Shown here one piece after another: positions 28,203 through 38,318 of a stretch of 64,000 bases of DNA; position 1 is the stretch's first letter; each line of letters starts with the position of its first letter. The stretch is from Mesorhizobium sp. J428 (GTDB lineage: Bacteria > Pseudomonadota > Alphaproteobacteria > Rhizobiales > Rhizobiaceae). The translations under genes were made by a program, and so were the position numbers. The notes below the pieces were generated by a model that saw only the letters and a list, made by a program, of their open reading frames with translations, was not told the DNA's origin and searched no databases. The stretch is from positions 2,084,001 through 2,148,000 of the forward strand of contig NZ_JAJOMX010000001.1 in assembly GCF_024699925.1 (NCBI RefSeq), read 5' to 3'.

Positions 28203-29361
28203 CGTTCAGTTCCCGATAGGGCCGGCCTTCCGCGATCCGCTCGTAGCCGAAGACCGAACAGTCGATCGTGCGGTAACCGCCATGGACGACGAGTTCCGCC
28301 ACGGCGCGGCCGACGGCAGGGGCCTGCTGCAGCCCGTGGCCGGAGAAACCGTTGGCGAAGATGAAATTCGAAACCTCCGGGTGGCGTCCGATCACCGCGT
28401 TCTGGTCGAGCACGTTGTAGTCGTAGTGGCCAGCCCAAGCCCGCGTCGGCTTGATCGCCTCGAAGGCCGGGATACGGGTGGCCAGCGCCGGCCAGATCGT
28501 CTCCTCGAACAGCGGCCATTCGGGTTCGAAGTCGGCCGGGTCGGCCGCACGGTCGTCCTCGTGCGGTTCGGCGCCGCCGGTGATATAGACGGAGCCCTCC
28601 GGCCGGACATAGACCCCACTCGGATCGACGATGAGCGGCATGTCCGCATAGCGCTCGCGTGCCTCGAAGACGAAGACGGAGCGCTTGCGCGGCTCGACCG
28701 GCAGCGCGATGCCGGCGAGCGCCGCCACCTTGCCGCCGCCTGGGCCGGCTGCATTGACGACCATGCCGGCGGATATCTGCGACCCGTCGTCCAGCGTCAC
28801 TTTTGTGACCTTGCCGCCCTCGCGGGCGATGCCGATCACGTCCGCCTTGATAAAGGCGACGTCGCGCGTCTTCAGCGCGCGGCGGAAGAGCTGGAGATAG
28901 GCGTGTGCGTCGAACCAGCCCTCCCCTGTGCGGCCGAACGCTCCGGCGACGATCCCTTCGGTCGATAGCCAGGGGAAGCGCGACTGGAGCGCGGCCGGAT
29001 CTTCCAGCACGATGTCGGCGCCTTCCGCCGCCTGCACCGCGTGGTTCTGCGCCAGGATCGGCGCACCATCCGGGCTGGCGAGAATGAGATAGCCGTTTTC
29101 GCGGAATCCGATGTCGGCATCCGCACCGAACTCCTCCTTCAGCCGCCGGAAGAGGCCGAGGGTGAAGACGGACAGGCGGATGTTCTCGGGGATGGAGAAC
29201 TGCTGCCGGATCGACGCGCAGGACAGCGTCGTCGAGGCCGTCGCGAACTGCGGGTCGCGCTCGATCAGCGCGATCGAGCCGGTGAAGCCTTCCTCGCGCA
29301 GCCCCCAGGCGACAGAGGAGCCGACGATGGCTCCGCCGATGATGACGATATCGAACTGCAT
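28195..29361 (-). CDS. FAD-dependent oxidoreductase (DAO family)
   Basis: 388-aa flavoenzyme of the D-amino acid oxidase/glycine oxidase superfamily. The N-terminal dinucleotide-binding stretch is IVIIGGAIVGSSVAWGL (residues 6-22), with the motif variant GGAIVG. A later AGMVVNAAGPGG and the C-terminal FANGFSGHGLQQAPAVGRAVAEL with its HGLQ are typical of the sarcosine/dimethylglycine-oxidase group. Start 29361 opens directly on the FAD-binding strand; an upstream frame to 29445 is not conserved. The amine or amino acid substrate is unknown. Confidence 0.88.
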   Translation of the reverse strand: MQFDIVIIGGAIVGSSVAWGLREEGFTGSIALIERDPQFATASTTLSCASIRQQFSIPENIRLSVFTLGLFRRLKEEFGADADIGFRENGYLILASPDGAPILAQNHAVQAAEGADIVLEDPAALQSRFPWLSTEGIVAGAFGRTGEGWFDAHAYLQLFRRALKTRDVAFIKADVIGIAREGGKVTKVTLDDGSQISAGMVVNAAGPGGGKVAALAGIALPVEPRKRSVFVFEARERYADMPLIVDPSGVYVRPEGSVYITGGAEPHEDDRAADPADFEPEWPLFEETIWPALATRIPAFEAIKPTRAWAGHYDYNVLDQNAVIGRHPEVSNFIFANGFSGHGLQQAPAVGRAVAELVVHGGYRTIDCSVFGYERIAEGRPYRELNVI

Positions 29362-29474
29362 ATGCGCGATCTCTGTTGCAGCACAACGCAAATCAGGTTC
29401 CATCCGCGCGTTCAAGCGCTTTGCCGTCGCAGCCGCTTGCGTCAATTCCTGCTCCGATGCATGAAGACGCCATC

Positions 29475-30365
29475 ATGACGACACGCCCCTTCAGGCCCCG
29501 CCGCTCAGTGCTCTACGTTCCCGCCTCGAACGCCAAGGCGCTGTCGAAACTGCCCGGTCTTGCCTGCGATGCCGCCATTATCGATCTGGAAGATGCGGTC
29601 GCGCCTGACGCCAAGCTATCCGCCCGCGAGGCGTTGAAAACATTCTTCGCCGAACGCTCGAAGACTCCCCAGTCCGGCGGCCCCGGAGAGATCGTCATCC
29701 GTATCAACGGGTTGTCGACGGAATGGGGCCCGGACGATCTGATTGCCGCGCGCGAATGCCGCCCGGATGCGATCCTGTTGCCGAAGGTCGAGACGCCGCG
29801 CGACATCCTGGAAGCCAACGACACGCTGGACGATGAGGACGCCCATCCGGGCATGTGGCTCTGGGCGATGATCGAGACGCCGAAGGCGCTGCTCAACATC
29901 GGCGCGATTGCCGAACTCGGTCGCGATCCGGGCGCCCGGCTCGCCTGTTTCGTCGCCGGCACCAATGACCTTGTGAAGGAGACCGGCGTGCGCGTGACGC
30001 CGGATCGCCGCCATCTCGTGCCCTGGTTGATGCAGATGGTGCTGGCGGCCCGCGCGGGCGGCATCGACGTGCTCGACGGGGTGGCGAACAACTTCCGCGA
30101 CCTCGACACCTTCCGTCGCGAATGCGAGGATGGCGCCGGCATGGGTTTCGACGGCAAGACACTGATCCATCCAGACCAGATCGGCCCCGCGAACGAGGTG
30201 TTCTCGCCCTCCACGGACGAAATCGCCCAGGCCCGCGCGATCGTCGCGGCTTTCGCGGCGCCTGAGAACGCCGGCAAAGGCGTGCTCACCGTCGACGGTC
30301 GCATGACCGAGCGCCTGCATCTGGCACAGGCGGAGAAGCTTCTCGCCAGGGCCGGCAATCTCTGA
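29475..30365 (+). CDS. HpcH/HpaI aldolase / citrate lyase beta-like CoA lyase
   Basis: 296-aa TIM-barrel lyase or thioesterase of the CitE-like family, acting on short acyl-CoA thioesters such as malyl-CoA. RRSVLYVPASNAKAL and IDLEDAVAPDAK lie in the first 45 residues; LLPKVETPRDI and AMIETPKALLNI supply the metal-binding and catalytic Glu region; the end contains GKTLIHPDQI. Start 29475 (MTTRPFRPRR) is preferred; a start six codons upstream is also possible. A small DUF1737 gene follows 10 bp later. Confidence 0.88.
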   Translation: MTTRPFRPRRSVLYVPASNAKALSKLPGLACDAAIIDLEDAVAPDAKLSAREALKTFFAERSKTPQSGGPGEIVIRINGLSTEWGPDDLIAARECRPDAILLPKVETPRDILEANDTLDDEDAHPGMWLWAMIETPKALLNIGAIAELGRDPGARLACFVAGTNDLVKETGVRVTPDRRHLVPWLMQMVLAARAGGIDVLDGVANNFRDLDTFRRECEDGAGMGFDGKTLIHPDQIGPANEVFSPSTDEIAQARAIVAAFAAPENAGKGVLTVDGRMTERLHLAQAEKLLARAGNL

Positions 30366-30375
30366 GGAGACATTC

Positions 30376-30582
30376 GTGAAACTCTATCGCTTTCTCTCCG
30401 GCCCCGACGATTCGAGCTTCTGCCACAAGGTGACGGCGGCGCTGAACAAGGGCTGGTTGCTCCACGGTTCGCCGACCTATGCCTTCGATGCGGAAACGAA
30501 GACGATGCGCTGCGGCCAGGCCGTCTTCAAGGAAGTCGACGGCGTGGACTACGACCCGGGAATCAAGCTGGGCGAGTGGTAA
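30376..30582 (+). CDS. DUF1737 small protein
   Basis: 68-aa protein of the DUF1737 family: MKLYRFLSGPDDSSFCHKV, then ALNKGWLLHGSPTYAFD and a C-terminal GQAVFKEVDG. Proteins of this family are short, soluble and of unknown role. A GAGGAG-type RBS lies before ATG 30376. It is 10 bp after the CitE-like gene and probably co-transcribed. Confidence 0.85.
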   Translation: MKLYRFLSGPDDSSFCHKVTAALNKGWLLHGSPTYAFDAETKTMRCGQAVFKEVDGVDYDPGIKLGEW

Positions 30583-30597
30583 AAGCGGGTCGGGCGG

Positions 30598-31035
30598 TCA
30601 GGCCTTGCCGAGCATCTCGGCGATGTTTTCCGGAAAGATCGTCTCAACGCTCTGCGTCAGTTCGTCGATCGTCCACCATCTCGCTTCAGATATGAAGGCG
30701 CGCTCGACGGGATCCGGATTGCGCGAGATGTCGATCTCCGCGAAGGCTCGGACGAGGAAGTAGCGCTCCTCGGCCGCCACCATCTCGCCAGTCGACAGAC
30801 GGAACTGCGTGTGGCGCACAGCCACCGCCTCGACCACCTCGGCCTCAATGCCGGTTTCCTCCCGCAATTCGCGCCGGGCCGCATCGACAAAGCTCTCGCC
30901 CTCGTCCAGTCCGCCACCGGGCGTGGCCCAATAGGTGGTGCCTGCGAGCGGACCGGTGTCGAACCGAAAGCGGAACAGAAGCACTCTGTCGTCCGGGTCG
31001 AGCACCAGCAGACGCGCAGAAGGGCGCTGGCGCAT
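30598..31035 (-). CDS. NUDIX hydrolase
   Basis: 145-aa Nudix pyrophosphohydrolase. The Nudix box is complete: GGGLDEGESF at about residues 41-50 followed by AARRELREETGI. The protein opens with RQRPSARLLVLDPDDRVLLFRF, as usual for small Nudix enzymes of unspecified nucleotide-diphosphate substrate. Its ATG shares one base with the stop of the upstream metallopeptidase gene (TGATG), so the two are coupled. Confidence 0.92.
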   Translation of the reverse strand: MRQRPSARLLVLDPDDRVLLFRFRFDTGPLAGTTYWATPGGGLDEGESFVDAARRELREETGIEAEVVEAVAVRHTQFRLSTGEMVAAEERYFLVRAFAEIDISRNPDPVERAFISEARWWTIDELTQSVETIFPENIAEMLGKA

Positions 31036-31472
31036 CAGGGCCTGTATTCCTGGTCGAGACCTTCCTCGATGCGCGCCATATCGTCGTCGGACAGGCCGAA
31101 ATGGTGGCCGATCTCATGGATCAGCACATGGGTGACGATGTCGCCAAGCGTCTCCTCGTTCTCGGCCCAATAGTCGAGGATGGCGCGGCGATAGAGCGTG
31201 ACGCGGTTCGGGCCCTCGCCGGTCGCCGGGTTCCAGCGCTCGGCGATGCCGCGTCCCTCGAACAGGCCGAGCAGGTCGAACGGCGTCTCCAGCGAGAGAT
31301 CGTCCATGATCTCCTCTTCGGGAAACTCCGCAACCTGGATGACGATTTCCCCGGTCAGCGTCCGGAACTCATCGGGCAGATGCGCATAGGCTTCGAGCGC
31401 GAGCATCTCCATATCCTCCAGGGAGGGGGAGAGCTGGTCGCGCCACAGACGTGAATTGTCGATGCGGGCCAT
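31035..31472 (-). CDS. Minimal metallopeptidase (MMP-like zincin family)
   Basis: 145-aa zincin-like protein. HEIGHHFGLSDDDM near residue 121 is an HExxH-type zinc motif with the third His adjacent (HEIGHHFG), as in the minimal metallopeptidase family, often encoded beside other small genes in proteobacteria. The middle part FPEEEIMDDLSLETPFDLLGLF is also typical. ATG 31472 is used; the open frame extends upstream to 32459 only because of codon bias across imuA. It is divergent from imuA. Physiological substrate unknown. Confidence 0.85.
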   Translation of the reverse strand: MARIDNSRLWRDQLSPSLEDMEMLALEAYAHLPDEFRTLTGEIVIQVAEFPEEEIMDDLSLETPFDLLGLFEGRGIAERWNPATGEGPNRVTLYRRAILDYWAENEETLGDIVTHVLIHEIGHHFGLSDDDMARIEEGLDQEYRP

Positions 31473-31567
31473 GAATGCTCCTTTGGCGGGCCATATAGGG
31501 GTTTTCGGGCGCGGATAGAAGCGTTTCCGTCCGAAAGACGGCAGGAATAAATTCTTTGCGAGTCTGC

Positions 31568-31598
31568 TTGACTCTTCCGGCAGGCTTCGGAATCTATA
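31568..31598 (+). promoter_or_regulatory. Possible sigma70-type promoter of imuA
   Basis: TTGACT at 31568-31573 and TCTATA at 31593-31598 lie 19 bp apart, 37 bp before the imuA start, and end against the LexA box at 31600. Spacing is longer than ideal, so this is tentative. Confidence 0.35.
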
Positions 31599-31599
31599 G

Positions 31600-31614
31600 G
31601 AACAGAATAGGAAC
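31600..31614 (+). promoter_or_regulatory. LexA SOS box upstream of imuA
   Basis: The sequence GAAC-AGAATAG-GAAC is an exact match to the alphaproteobacterial SOS box GAAC-N7-GAAC. It lies 21 bp before the imuA start, next to a possible -10 element, where bound LexA would block transcription of imuA-imuB-dnaE2. The family rule is known; binding here is inferred. Confidence 0.85.
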
Positions 31615-31634
31615 ATTTGATCGGGAACAGTGCC

Positions 31635-32594
31635 ATGGCCAAGGGCGCCGCGGCGCATGAGGCCGTTTGCGCCCTGCGCCGGGAAATCGCAAGGATCGAG
31701 GGCCGTCTGGCGGAAACGCTGGAGACCCCGTCCGACGATAACGCTGCGGTGCTCGCGCGCCGCAATGGGACCGCTTTGCTGCCGCGCATGCCGACCGGCA
31801 CGCCCCGTTTCGATGCGGCTCTCGGCGGCGGCATTCCCGCCGCCGGCCTGGTGGAGATACACGGGCGCCTCACGCGCGATGCCGGCGCGGTGTCGGGGCT
31901 CGCGCTGGCATTTGCCGCACGCGCGGCCGGGCGCCGGCCCCTCGTCTGGATCGCGACCTCCGAAATGATGCATGAGGCGGGCGAGCCCTATCTGCCGGGC
32001 ATCTCCGCCTTTTGCGGCATCGGTGCCGGGCAGCTTCTGGTGGCTGAGGCGGCGAAGGCCGCCGACGCGCTGTGGATTGCCGAGGAAGCCGCGAACCTCG
32101 AAGCCATCGGCGCCGTGCTCCTGGAGATGCGCGGCAACCCGTCCGCGCTCGACCTGACGGCGACACGGCGGCTGCACCGGCGCGCCCTGGCGGCAGGCCG
32201 CCCGCTCTTCCTCCTCCGCCATGGCGCCCAGGCGCAGCCTACCGCCGCACCGCTCCGCCTGGTCGCCTCGCCCGCGCCGGCCGCGCCGCGCCTGACCCTG
32301 GCAGGCCCCCTGCGCGGCTCGATCGGCCCGCCCGCCTTCCAGATCTTCATCGACAAGAACCGCCTGTCGCCGCAAGCCACCTTCCTGCTGCAATGGAATG
32401 CCGGCCGGCGCATCTTCGAGGAGCCGGACCATGAGCTTGCCGCAAAGGATACTTGCCATCTGGCTGCCCCTCCTGTCGCCGGACAGGGTCTTCCGTCAGA
32501 GGTTCGGGAGAGCGTGGCGTTTCGACGGAGCAAAAAGGGGGCCGCTCCTCTTCAGCACGCGGCAGAACAATACCCAGCGCGTCGGCGCGCTTGA
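31635..32594 (+). CDS. imuA: ImuA, RecA-like SOS mutagenesis protein
   Basis: 319-aa RecA/SulA-related protein, first gene of the imuA-imuB-dnaE2 translesion mutagenesis cassette. [27 protein letters not shown] at about residues 52-78 matches the ImuA core, followed by [20 protein letters not shown]. ImuA proteins help target ImuB and DnaE2 to damaged DNA. The LexA box sits just upstream. The 3' end overlaps imuB by 164 bp, so about 55 C-terminal codons also encode the start of ImuB in another frame; homologues vary much in this tail. Confidence 0.92.
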   Translation: MAKGAAAHEAVCALRREIARIEGRLAETLETPSDDNAAVLARRNGTALLPRMPTGTPRFDAALGGGIPAAGLVEIHGRLTRDAGAVSGLALAFAARAAGRRPLVWIATSEMMHEAGEPYLPGISAFCGIGAGQLLVAEAAKAADALWIAEEAANLEAIGAVLLEMRGNPSALDLTATRRLHRRALAAGRPLFLLRHGAQAQPTAAPLRLVASPAPAAPRLTLAGPLRGSIGPPAFQIFIDKNRLSPQATFLLQWNAGRRIFEEPDHELAAKDTCHLAAPPVAGQGLPSEVRESVAFRRSKKGAAPLQHAAEQYPARRRA

Positions 32595-33949
32595 CGAGGA
32601 GGCGGCCCGTCTCGGCCTGCGCCAGGGCATGGGAATCGCCGATGCGCGCGCAATGCATCCCTCGATCGAGATCGTCGAGGAAGACCCGGAAGCCGACCGC
32701 CAGTTGCTCGAAAGCCTAGCCGACTGGTGCGATCGCTATACGCCGCTGGTCTCGATCGACGGCGACGACGGTCTCTTCCTCGACATCACCGGCTGCGCAC
32801 ATCTGTTCGGCGGCGAACGGGCATTGATGAATGATCTGCTCGCACGCTTCCGCCACCAGGGCTTCGAGGCGCAGGCAGGACTTGCCTCGACGCCTGGCGC
32901 CGCCTGGGCGGCCGCGCGCTTCCGCAGCCCCGTCGTGATCGCGCCGGGAACGGAGGCGGAGCTTCTCGCGCCCCTGCCGCTCACGGCGCTGCGGCTCGAT
33001 GCAGGGACGATCGCCGGTCTGAAGAGCGTCGGCCTGCGGACCGTTGCGATGGTGATGGAGGCCCCCCGCGCGCCCATCGTCCGCCGGTTCGGACCGCAGG
33101 TCGTCCTGCGGCTCGATCAGGCGCTCGGTTCCGTCGACGAGGCGATTTCGCCGCGATTGCCGGTGCCGCCCCTGTCGGTCGAGCGTCGGCTTGCCGAACC
33201 GGTAGACCGCATGGAGGACATAGAGAGGCTCGTCCTGCTCCTGTCCCAGGCGTTGAAGCCGCATCTGGAAGAGCGCGGCGAAGGCGCCGAACGGCTGGAA
33301 CTGATCCTGTTCCGCGTCGACGGCGCGGTAAGCCGCATAGCCACCGGTTCCGCCGTCCCGCTGCGGGAATCATGGCGCATCGCCAAGCTGTTCCATGAAC
33401 GGCTTTCGGCTTTGGAAAACCGTCTCGACGCGGGGCGGCTTCGATCTTGCGCGCCTCGCAGTGGTATCCACCGCACCCCTCGAAGACCGGCAACAGAACC
33501 TGTCCGGGGACACGGCAGCGCACGAGGAAGATGCTGCCTTCTTCGCCGACCGGGTGCGCGCTCGTCTCGGCAGCGCGGCACTGGCCGAACCCGATCTGCG
33601 GCAGAGCCACATTCCCGAACGGGCAACGAGCGTCGCCGACGCGCCGCTGGCAAAGGCGATTCCCGCCGGCATGGCGGAGCGGCCGCTCCGGCTCCTGCGG
33701 CGCTCCGACCCGATCGAGATCATCGACGGCGCCAGTCTCGATTTCCGCTGGCGACGGATCGATCATTCCCTGCACGGCAAGGAAGGACCCGAGCGCATCT
33801 CTGCGGAATGGTGGCGCGATGCGGCGGCCGGAACCCGCGACTACTATCGCATCGAAGACCAGGACGGACGGCGCTACTGGATATATCGCGAGGTTCCGCA
33901 GGCAGCCGGCGAAGCGCCGCAATGGCACATGCAGGGTCTCTTCGCATGA
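32431..33949 (+). pseudogene. imuB: ImuB Y-family polymerase-like protein, apparent +1 frameshift
   Basis: DinB/UmuC-related adaptor of the SOS mutasome; it links DnaE2 to the beta clamp and has lost polymerase catalysis in the family. Residues from [15 protein letters not shown] to about 333 ([11 protein letters not shown]) are in one frame; the continuation [15 protein letters not shown] to the C-terminal MQGLFA is in another. The shift lies in a G4 run at 33432-33435; removing one G restores D-A-G-G-F-D and gives about 505 residues. Uncorrected, the frame runs on with non-ImuB sequence straight into dnaE2, making a false 1,631-residue ImuB-DnaE2 fusion. The repaired stop overlaps the dnaE2 start as ATGA. 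Confidence 0.88.
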
Positions 33950-36900
33950 ACGCTCCCGTCTCTCCCGCCTATGCCGAGTTCGGTGTTCGGTCGAACTTCT
34001 CCTTCCTGCAGGGAGCTTCGTCCGGAGAAGAGTTGGTGCTGCAGGCGGCCCTCCTTGGCCACGCCGCGATCGGGCTCGCCGACCGCAACACTGTGGCAGG
34101 CGTGGTCCGCGCCTGGCAGCAGGCCAGGCAAACGGGCATTCCTTACCACCCCGGTGCCCGCCTGGTCTTCGCCGACGGCACGCCGGACGTGCTCGCCTAT
34201 CCACGCGATCGTGCCGGCTGGGGTCGTCTCTGCCGGCTGCTGTCTCAGGCCAATCTCAGGGAGGAGAGCGAGAAGGGGAATTCCTTGGTCTATCTCGCCG
34301 ACCTGCTCGAATGGGGCGACGGCATGTCGCTGGCGGTGCTGCCGCCGCTCGTCGATGTCGAGGCAGAGCTTCTGCTCCTCCGCAGATTGAAAGACAGGTT
34401 TGGTCCGGCGCTACGACTGGCCGCCGTGCCGCGTTTCGGCGGCAACGATGCCTGGCGCCTCGCCCAGGCGGACGCAATGGCGAGGACGACCGGCCTGTCT
34501 CTGATGGCCACCAACGACGTGCTCTATCATGAACCCGGCCGACGCCATCTGCAGGATGTGTTGAGCGCCACCCGGCTGAAAAGGACCGTGGCGGAGGCAG
34601 GGTTTGAACTGGAGGCCAATGCCGAGCGCCATCTGAAATCACCGATGGACATGGCCCGTCTCTTCCGCGGCTACCAGCATGCGATCGCCGAGACGATGCG
34701 CTTCGAGCAGGAGCTGAAATTCTCTCTTACCGAACTCAAATACAATTATCCCGATGAACCGACACGCGATGGGGCGACACCTCAGCAGGAACTTGAACGC
34801 CTGACCTGGGAAGGCGCGGCATGGCGGTTTCCCAATGGGGTCAAGGACAAGATCAGACAAACGCTAGAGAAGGAACTGCAGCTCGTCGAGGAAATGAAAT
34901 ATGCCGGCTACTTCCTGACCGTGCACGATATAGTCCGAACGGCGAGAGGCATGGACATTCTATGCCAGGGTCGAGGCTCTGCCGCGAATTCGCTGATCTG
35001 CTACTGCCTTGGCATCACCGACATCGGCCCCGACCGGATGGAGACCCTGTTCGAGCGCTTCATGTCAAAGGAGCGCGGCGAACCGCCGGACATCGACGTC
35101 GATTTCGAGCATAGCCGCCGCAACGAGGTGATCGAATACGTCTATAGAAAATACAACGAGAAACATACCTCGCTGGCCGCCGCGGTCGTCACCTACCGCT
35201 CACGCTCGGCGATGCGCGAGACGGCAAAGGCACTCGGCCTGTCGGAAGACACGATCACCGCCCTGTCTTCCTCGACATGGCGCTGGACCTCCGAAGGACT
35301 CGGCGCGACCGAGGCGCGAGATGCCGGCCTCGACATGAGTGATACGCTGACGAAGCACCTCTTCGACAATGCCAACGCGTTGATGGGTTTTCCGCGTCAC
35401 CTCTCCCAGCATGTCGGCGGCTTCGTCATCACCAAGGACCGGCTCGACGAGATCGTTCCGATCATGAAGACGGCGATGCCGGAACGGAAGATGATCGAAT
35501 GGGACAAGGACGATCTCGATTCCGTCGGTCTCTTCAAGGTCGACATCCTCGCGCTCGGTATGCTGTCCTGCCTGCGCCGCTGTTTCGAGCTGCTCAAAAA
35601 GCATTATCCCGAACGCCGAGAAAAAGACCTGGCGACGATCACGGAAGGTGAACAGGCGGTCTACGATATGATCTGTCGCGCCGACACGCTGGGCGTCTTC
35701 CAGATCGAAAGCCGTGCGCAGATGACCATGTTGCCACGGCTGCAGCCGCGCGAGTTCTACGATCTCGTCATCGAGGTGGCGATTGTCCGCCCGGGACCGA
35801 TCCAGGGCGATATGGTGCATCCCTATCTGAGGCGTCGCGAAGGCAAGGAGATACCGGACTACATCAAGCCGGAGCTCGAGGCGATCCTGAAGCGGACACT
35901 CGGCGTGCCGCTGTTCCAGGAACAGGCGATGAAGATCGCCATCGTCGCCGGGGGTTTCTCCCCTGACAAGGCCGACAAGCTGCGTCGCGCCATGGCGACA
36001 TTCCGGCGCGTCGGCACGATCGGCAAACTGCGCGACGAGATGATCGAGGGCATGGTCGGCAAGGGCTATCCGCGCGATTTCGCCGAACGCTGCTTCAAGC
36101 AGATCGAAGGCTTCGGCGAATACGGCTTCCCCGAAAGCCACGCCGCCTCCTTTGCCCTGCTGGTCTACGCCTCCTGCTGGTTCAAGGCCTATTATCCCGA
36201 CGTGTTCTCGACTGCGATTCTGAATTCCCAGCCGATGGGATTCTACGCGCCATCGCAGCTGGTCCGCGACGCGCGCGAACACGGCGTCGAGATCAGGCCC
36301 GTCGACGTCAACTGTTCGGACTGGGACTGCACGCTGGAGGAGACACCGTTCGATCCCTCGCGGATTGCGCCGCGCCACGCCTCCATGGCGGGCGTCATCC
36401 GCGCGCGCCATGCCGTCCGCCTTGGGCTGCGGCAGGTCAAAGGCCTGGCGAAGAAGGACATGGAGCAGCTTATGGCCTGCCGGGGCGCAGGCTACGATTC
36501 AGTGCGCGACCTCTGGCTGCGCAGCGGCCTGCGCGCCGACGCGATGGAGAAGCTCGCCCAGGCGGACGCTTTCCGTTCCCTCGGCCTCGACCGCCGCGAG
36601 GCGCTGTGGGCGGTCAAGGCGCTCGACCGCAAGGGAGCGGCAGAGCGGCTGCCTCTGTTCGATCAGTTTCGGATCAGATTGCCCGATCTCGAGCCCGAGA
36701 CGAGACTGCCAGCCATGCCGCTCGGCGAACATGTCATTCACGACTATCGCTCACTTACCCTCTCGCTGAAGGCGCATCCGGTATCGCTTCTGCGCGAGCG
36801 CCTCGCGACCGCGGGCATCGCCCGCTCCGCCGCGCTGGAGACGGCCGCCAACGGCCGGCGCGTTAGCGTCGCCGGCCTGGTTCTGGTTCGCCAGCGCCCC

Positions 36901-37326
36901 GGTTCAGCCAAGGGCGTCATCTTCATGACCATCGAGGACGAATGCGGCGTCGCCAATGTCATCGTCTGGCCGAAGACATTCGAAACCTACCGCGCCATCG
37001 TGCTCGGGGCGCGCTTCGTCAGCGTAACCGGGCGCGTCCAGTCGACAAAGAGTCCCAAATCCTCCACCGCCGTCATCCATGTCGTGGCCGAAAGTATCGA
37101 GAATCTGACGCCGTGGCTCTCCGACCTGTCAGAGGAGGCGGACGGCATCGACAGCCTCGCCCACGCGGACGAGGTCCGCCGCCCCGTGGTGGAACAGCGC
37201 GACCGCATGTCGCCGCGCTCCGCCATCGGCCGGCTGATCCGAGCGCATCCCGAGCTTGGGCAAGAGTTTGAAAAACTCGCCGCTGAAACCGGCAAGATCA
37301 TGCCCAAAGGCCGCAACTTCCAGTGA
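33946..37326 (+). CDS. dnaE2: Error-prone DNA polymerase III alpha subunit DnaE2
   Basis: 1,126-aa C-family polymerase for SOS-induced translesion synthesis. The N-terminal PHP domain opens [18 protein letters not shown]; catalytic aspartates lie in [13 protein letters not shown] near residue 385; the palm/fingers run through [29 protein letters not shown] and [32 protein letters not shown] follows; and an OB-fold with [16 protein letters not shown] lies near residue 970. ATG 33946 overlaps the corrected imuB stop. It is the last gene of the SOS cassette and is convergent with the Trm112-like gene, 3 bp from its end. Confidence 0.95.
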   Translation: MNAPVSPAYAEFGVRSNFSFLQGASSGEELVLQAALLGHAAIGLADRNTVAGVVRAWQQARQTGIPYHPGARLVFADGTPDVLAYPRDRAGWGRLCRLLSQANLREESEKGNSLVYLADLLEWGDGMSLAVLPPLVDVEAELLLLRRLKDRFGPALRLAAVPRFGGNDAWRLAQADAMARTTGLSLMATNDVLYHEPGRRHLQDVLSATRLKRTVAEAGFELEANAERHLKSPMDMARLFRGYQHAIAETMRFEQELKFSLTELKYNYPDEPTRDGATPQQELERLTWEGAAWRFPNGVKDKIRQTLEKELQLVEEMKYAGYFLTVHDIVRTARGMDILCQGRGSAANSLICYCLGITDIGPDRMETLFERFMSKERGEPPDIDVDFEHSRRNEVIEYVYRKYNEKHTSLAAAVVTYRSRSAMRETAKALGLSEDTITALSSSTWRWTSEGLGATEARDAGLDMSDTLTKHLFDNANALMGFPRHLSQHVGGFVITKDRLDEIVPIMKTAMPERKMIEWDKDDLDSVGLFKVDILALGMLSCLRRCFELLKKHYPERREKDLATITEGEQAVYDMICRADTLGVFQIESRAQMTMLPRLQPREFYDLVIEVAIVRPGPIQGDMVHPYLRRREGKEIPDYIKPELEAILKRTLGVPLFQEQAMKIAIVAGGFSPDKADKLRRAMATFRRVGTIGKLRDEMIEGMVGKGYPRDFAERCFKQIEGFGEYGFPESHAASFALLVYASCWFKAYYPDVFSTAILNSQPMGFYAPSQLVRDAREHGVEIRPVDVNCSDWDCTLEETPFDPSRIAPRHASMAGVIRARHAVRLGLRQVKGLAKKDMEQLMACRGAGYDSVRDLWLRSGLRADAMEKLAQADAFRSLGLDRREALWAVKALDRKGAAERLPLFDQFRIRLPDLEPETRLPAMPLGEHVIHDYRSLTLSLKAHPVSLLRERLATAGIARSAALETAANGRRVSVAGLVLVRQRPGSAKGVIFMTIEDECGVANVIVWPKTFETYRAIVLGARFVSVTGRVQSTKSPKSSTAVIHVVAESIENLTPWLSDLSEEADGIDSLAHADEVRRPVVEQRDRMSPRSAIGRLIRAHPELGQEFEKLAAETGKIMPKGRNFQ

Positions 37327-37329
37327 TCG

Positions 37330-37566
37330 TCAGTCCCGCTGCTTCCTGCGTGCCGCAATCTCGTCCTCGCCGAGCTGCCGCGCTTCGGAGGGCAGCATAA
37401 TCGGAATTCCCTCGCGCACCGGATAGGCGACCTTCGCCGAAAGCGAGACCAGCTCCTTCCTCTCGGCGTCGTAGGAGAGCATGCCCTTGGTCAGCGGGCA
37501 GCAGATGAGTTCGAGCAGTTTCGGATCGATGACCGTTTCGGCAGCGCTTTCAGGCATGTCCGTCAC
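37330..37566 (-). CDS. Trm112-family protein
   Basis: 78-aa protein of the Trm112/YcaR family: [21 protein letters not shown] and [21 protein letters not shown] are diagnostic. Family members are small zinc-ribbon-derived proteins that partner methyltransferases; bacterial forms like this retain few of the cysteines. The start may be GTG 37566, overlapping the LON-domain gene stop as GTGA, or ATG 37557 three codons later. It is probably translated with the preceding gene. Confidence 0.88.
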   Translation of the reverse strand: MTDMPESAAETVIDPKLLELICCPLTKGMLSYDAERKELVSLSAKVAYPVREGIPIMLPSEARQLGEDEIAARRKQRD

Positions 37567-38234
37567 TGCAGACTGGAAGAGAAATCGTCACGCTCGCGCG
37601 CGAGCGACATCTCGGTGATGGCGATCAGCGTCTCGGCCCGCGTCTTGAGGTCCGGTGCCTCGAGAAGCGCCTGCTTCTCGGCGGCGCCATAGGGCGACAT
37701 CATCGACAGCGCGTTCACCAGCGTGGCATTTTCCGCACGGCTGATGTTGTCCCAGTCGGCTTCCAACCCGTTCGCTTCGAGATAGCTGCGGAAGCACTTG
37801 AGCAGCGCGGCCCGGTCCACACGCTCCGCACCCTTGTCTTCGTCCAGATCGGCCAAAAACGGCATCAGCCGGCAGCGGCGGTAGGGAGTCCTGACCGGGA
37901 GTTCCTCGGTCACGCGGAAGCGGCAGATTCCTTGCAGCGAGACGAGATAGCGGCCATCACCCGTCTCAGCGAAGGAGGTGATGCGGCCCAGGCACCCGGT
38001 TTCGCACAGTTCCGGCTCACCGTCCTCGCGCAGCGCCCCATCGAGTCGCGGCTGGATCATGCCGATCAGCCGCGTCGAGGCCAGCGCGGCGTCGACCATC
38101 TCAAGATAGCGCGGCTCGAAAATGTTCAGCGGCATCCGCCCGCCGGGGAGCAGAAGCGCCGCCGTCAGCGGAAACACCGCCGCTTCCTGCGGCAGATCCT
38201 CTTGCCTGCGATAGAATGCGTTGCCGGCCTGCAC
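37563..38234 (-). CDS. LON N-terminal-domain protein
   Basis: 223-aa protein containing only the substrate-recognition domain of Lon protease, without AAA or peptidase parts. [24 protein letters not shown] and [27 protein letters not shown] are typical. GTG 38234 ([15 protein letters not shown]) follows GAAGGTATCG and fits homologues; an upstream frame to 38297 is not conserved. It lies between a YbbN-like chaperone gene and the Trm112 gene, an order that is common in rhizobia. Function unknown. Confidence 0.9.
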   Translation of the reverse strand: MQAGNAFYRRQEDLPQEAAVFPLTAALLLPGGRMPLNIFEPRYLEMVDAALASTRLIGMIQPRLDGALREDGEPELCETGCLGRITSFAETGDGRYLVSLQGICRFRVTEELPVRTPYRRCRLMPFLADLDEDKGAERVDRAALLKCFRSYLEANGLEADWDNISRAENATLVNALSMMSPYGAAEKQALLEAPDLKTRAETLIAITEMSLARERDDFSSSLQ

Positions 38235-38318
38235 ACCGATACCTTCGCCGAGAATGAGCGGATCAGGACTATGTGGGGCGCTCCGCCTGTTCCGCAAGAG
38301 CGCCGACAGGAAGGCCGC

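Noticed and set aside
35200..36411. 403-codon antisense frame inside dnaE2
   Set aside because: No recognisable domain or start signal; it mirrors the codon bias of dnaE2.
32398..37326. A single 1,642-residue frame joining ImuB and DnaE2
   Set aside because: The stretch from about 33436 to 33945 in this frame is not ImuB-like, whereas the adjacent frame encodes the proper ImuB C-terminus and ends at the DnaE2 start. The fusion is best explained by one extra G.
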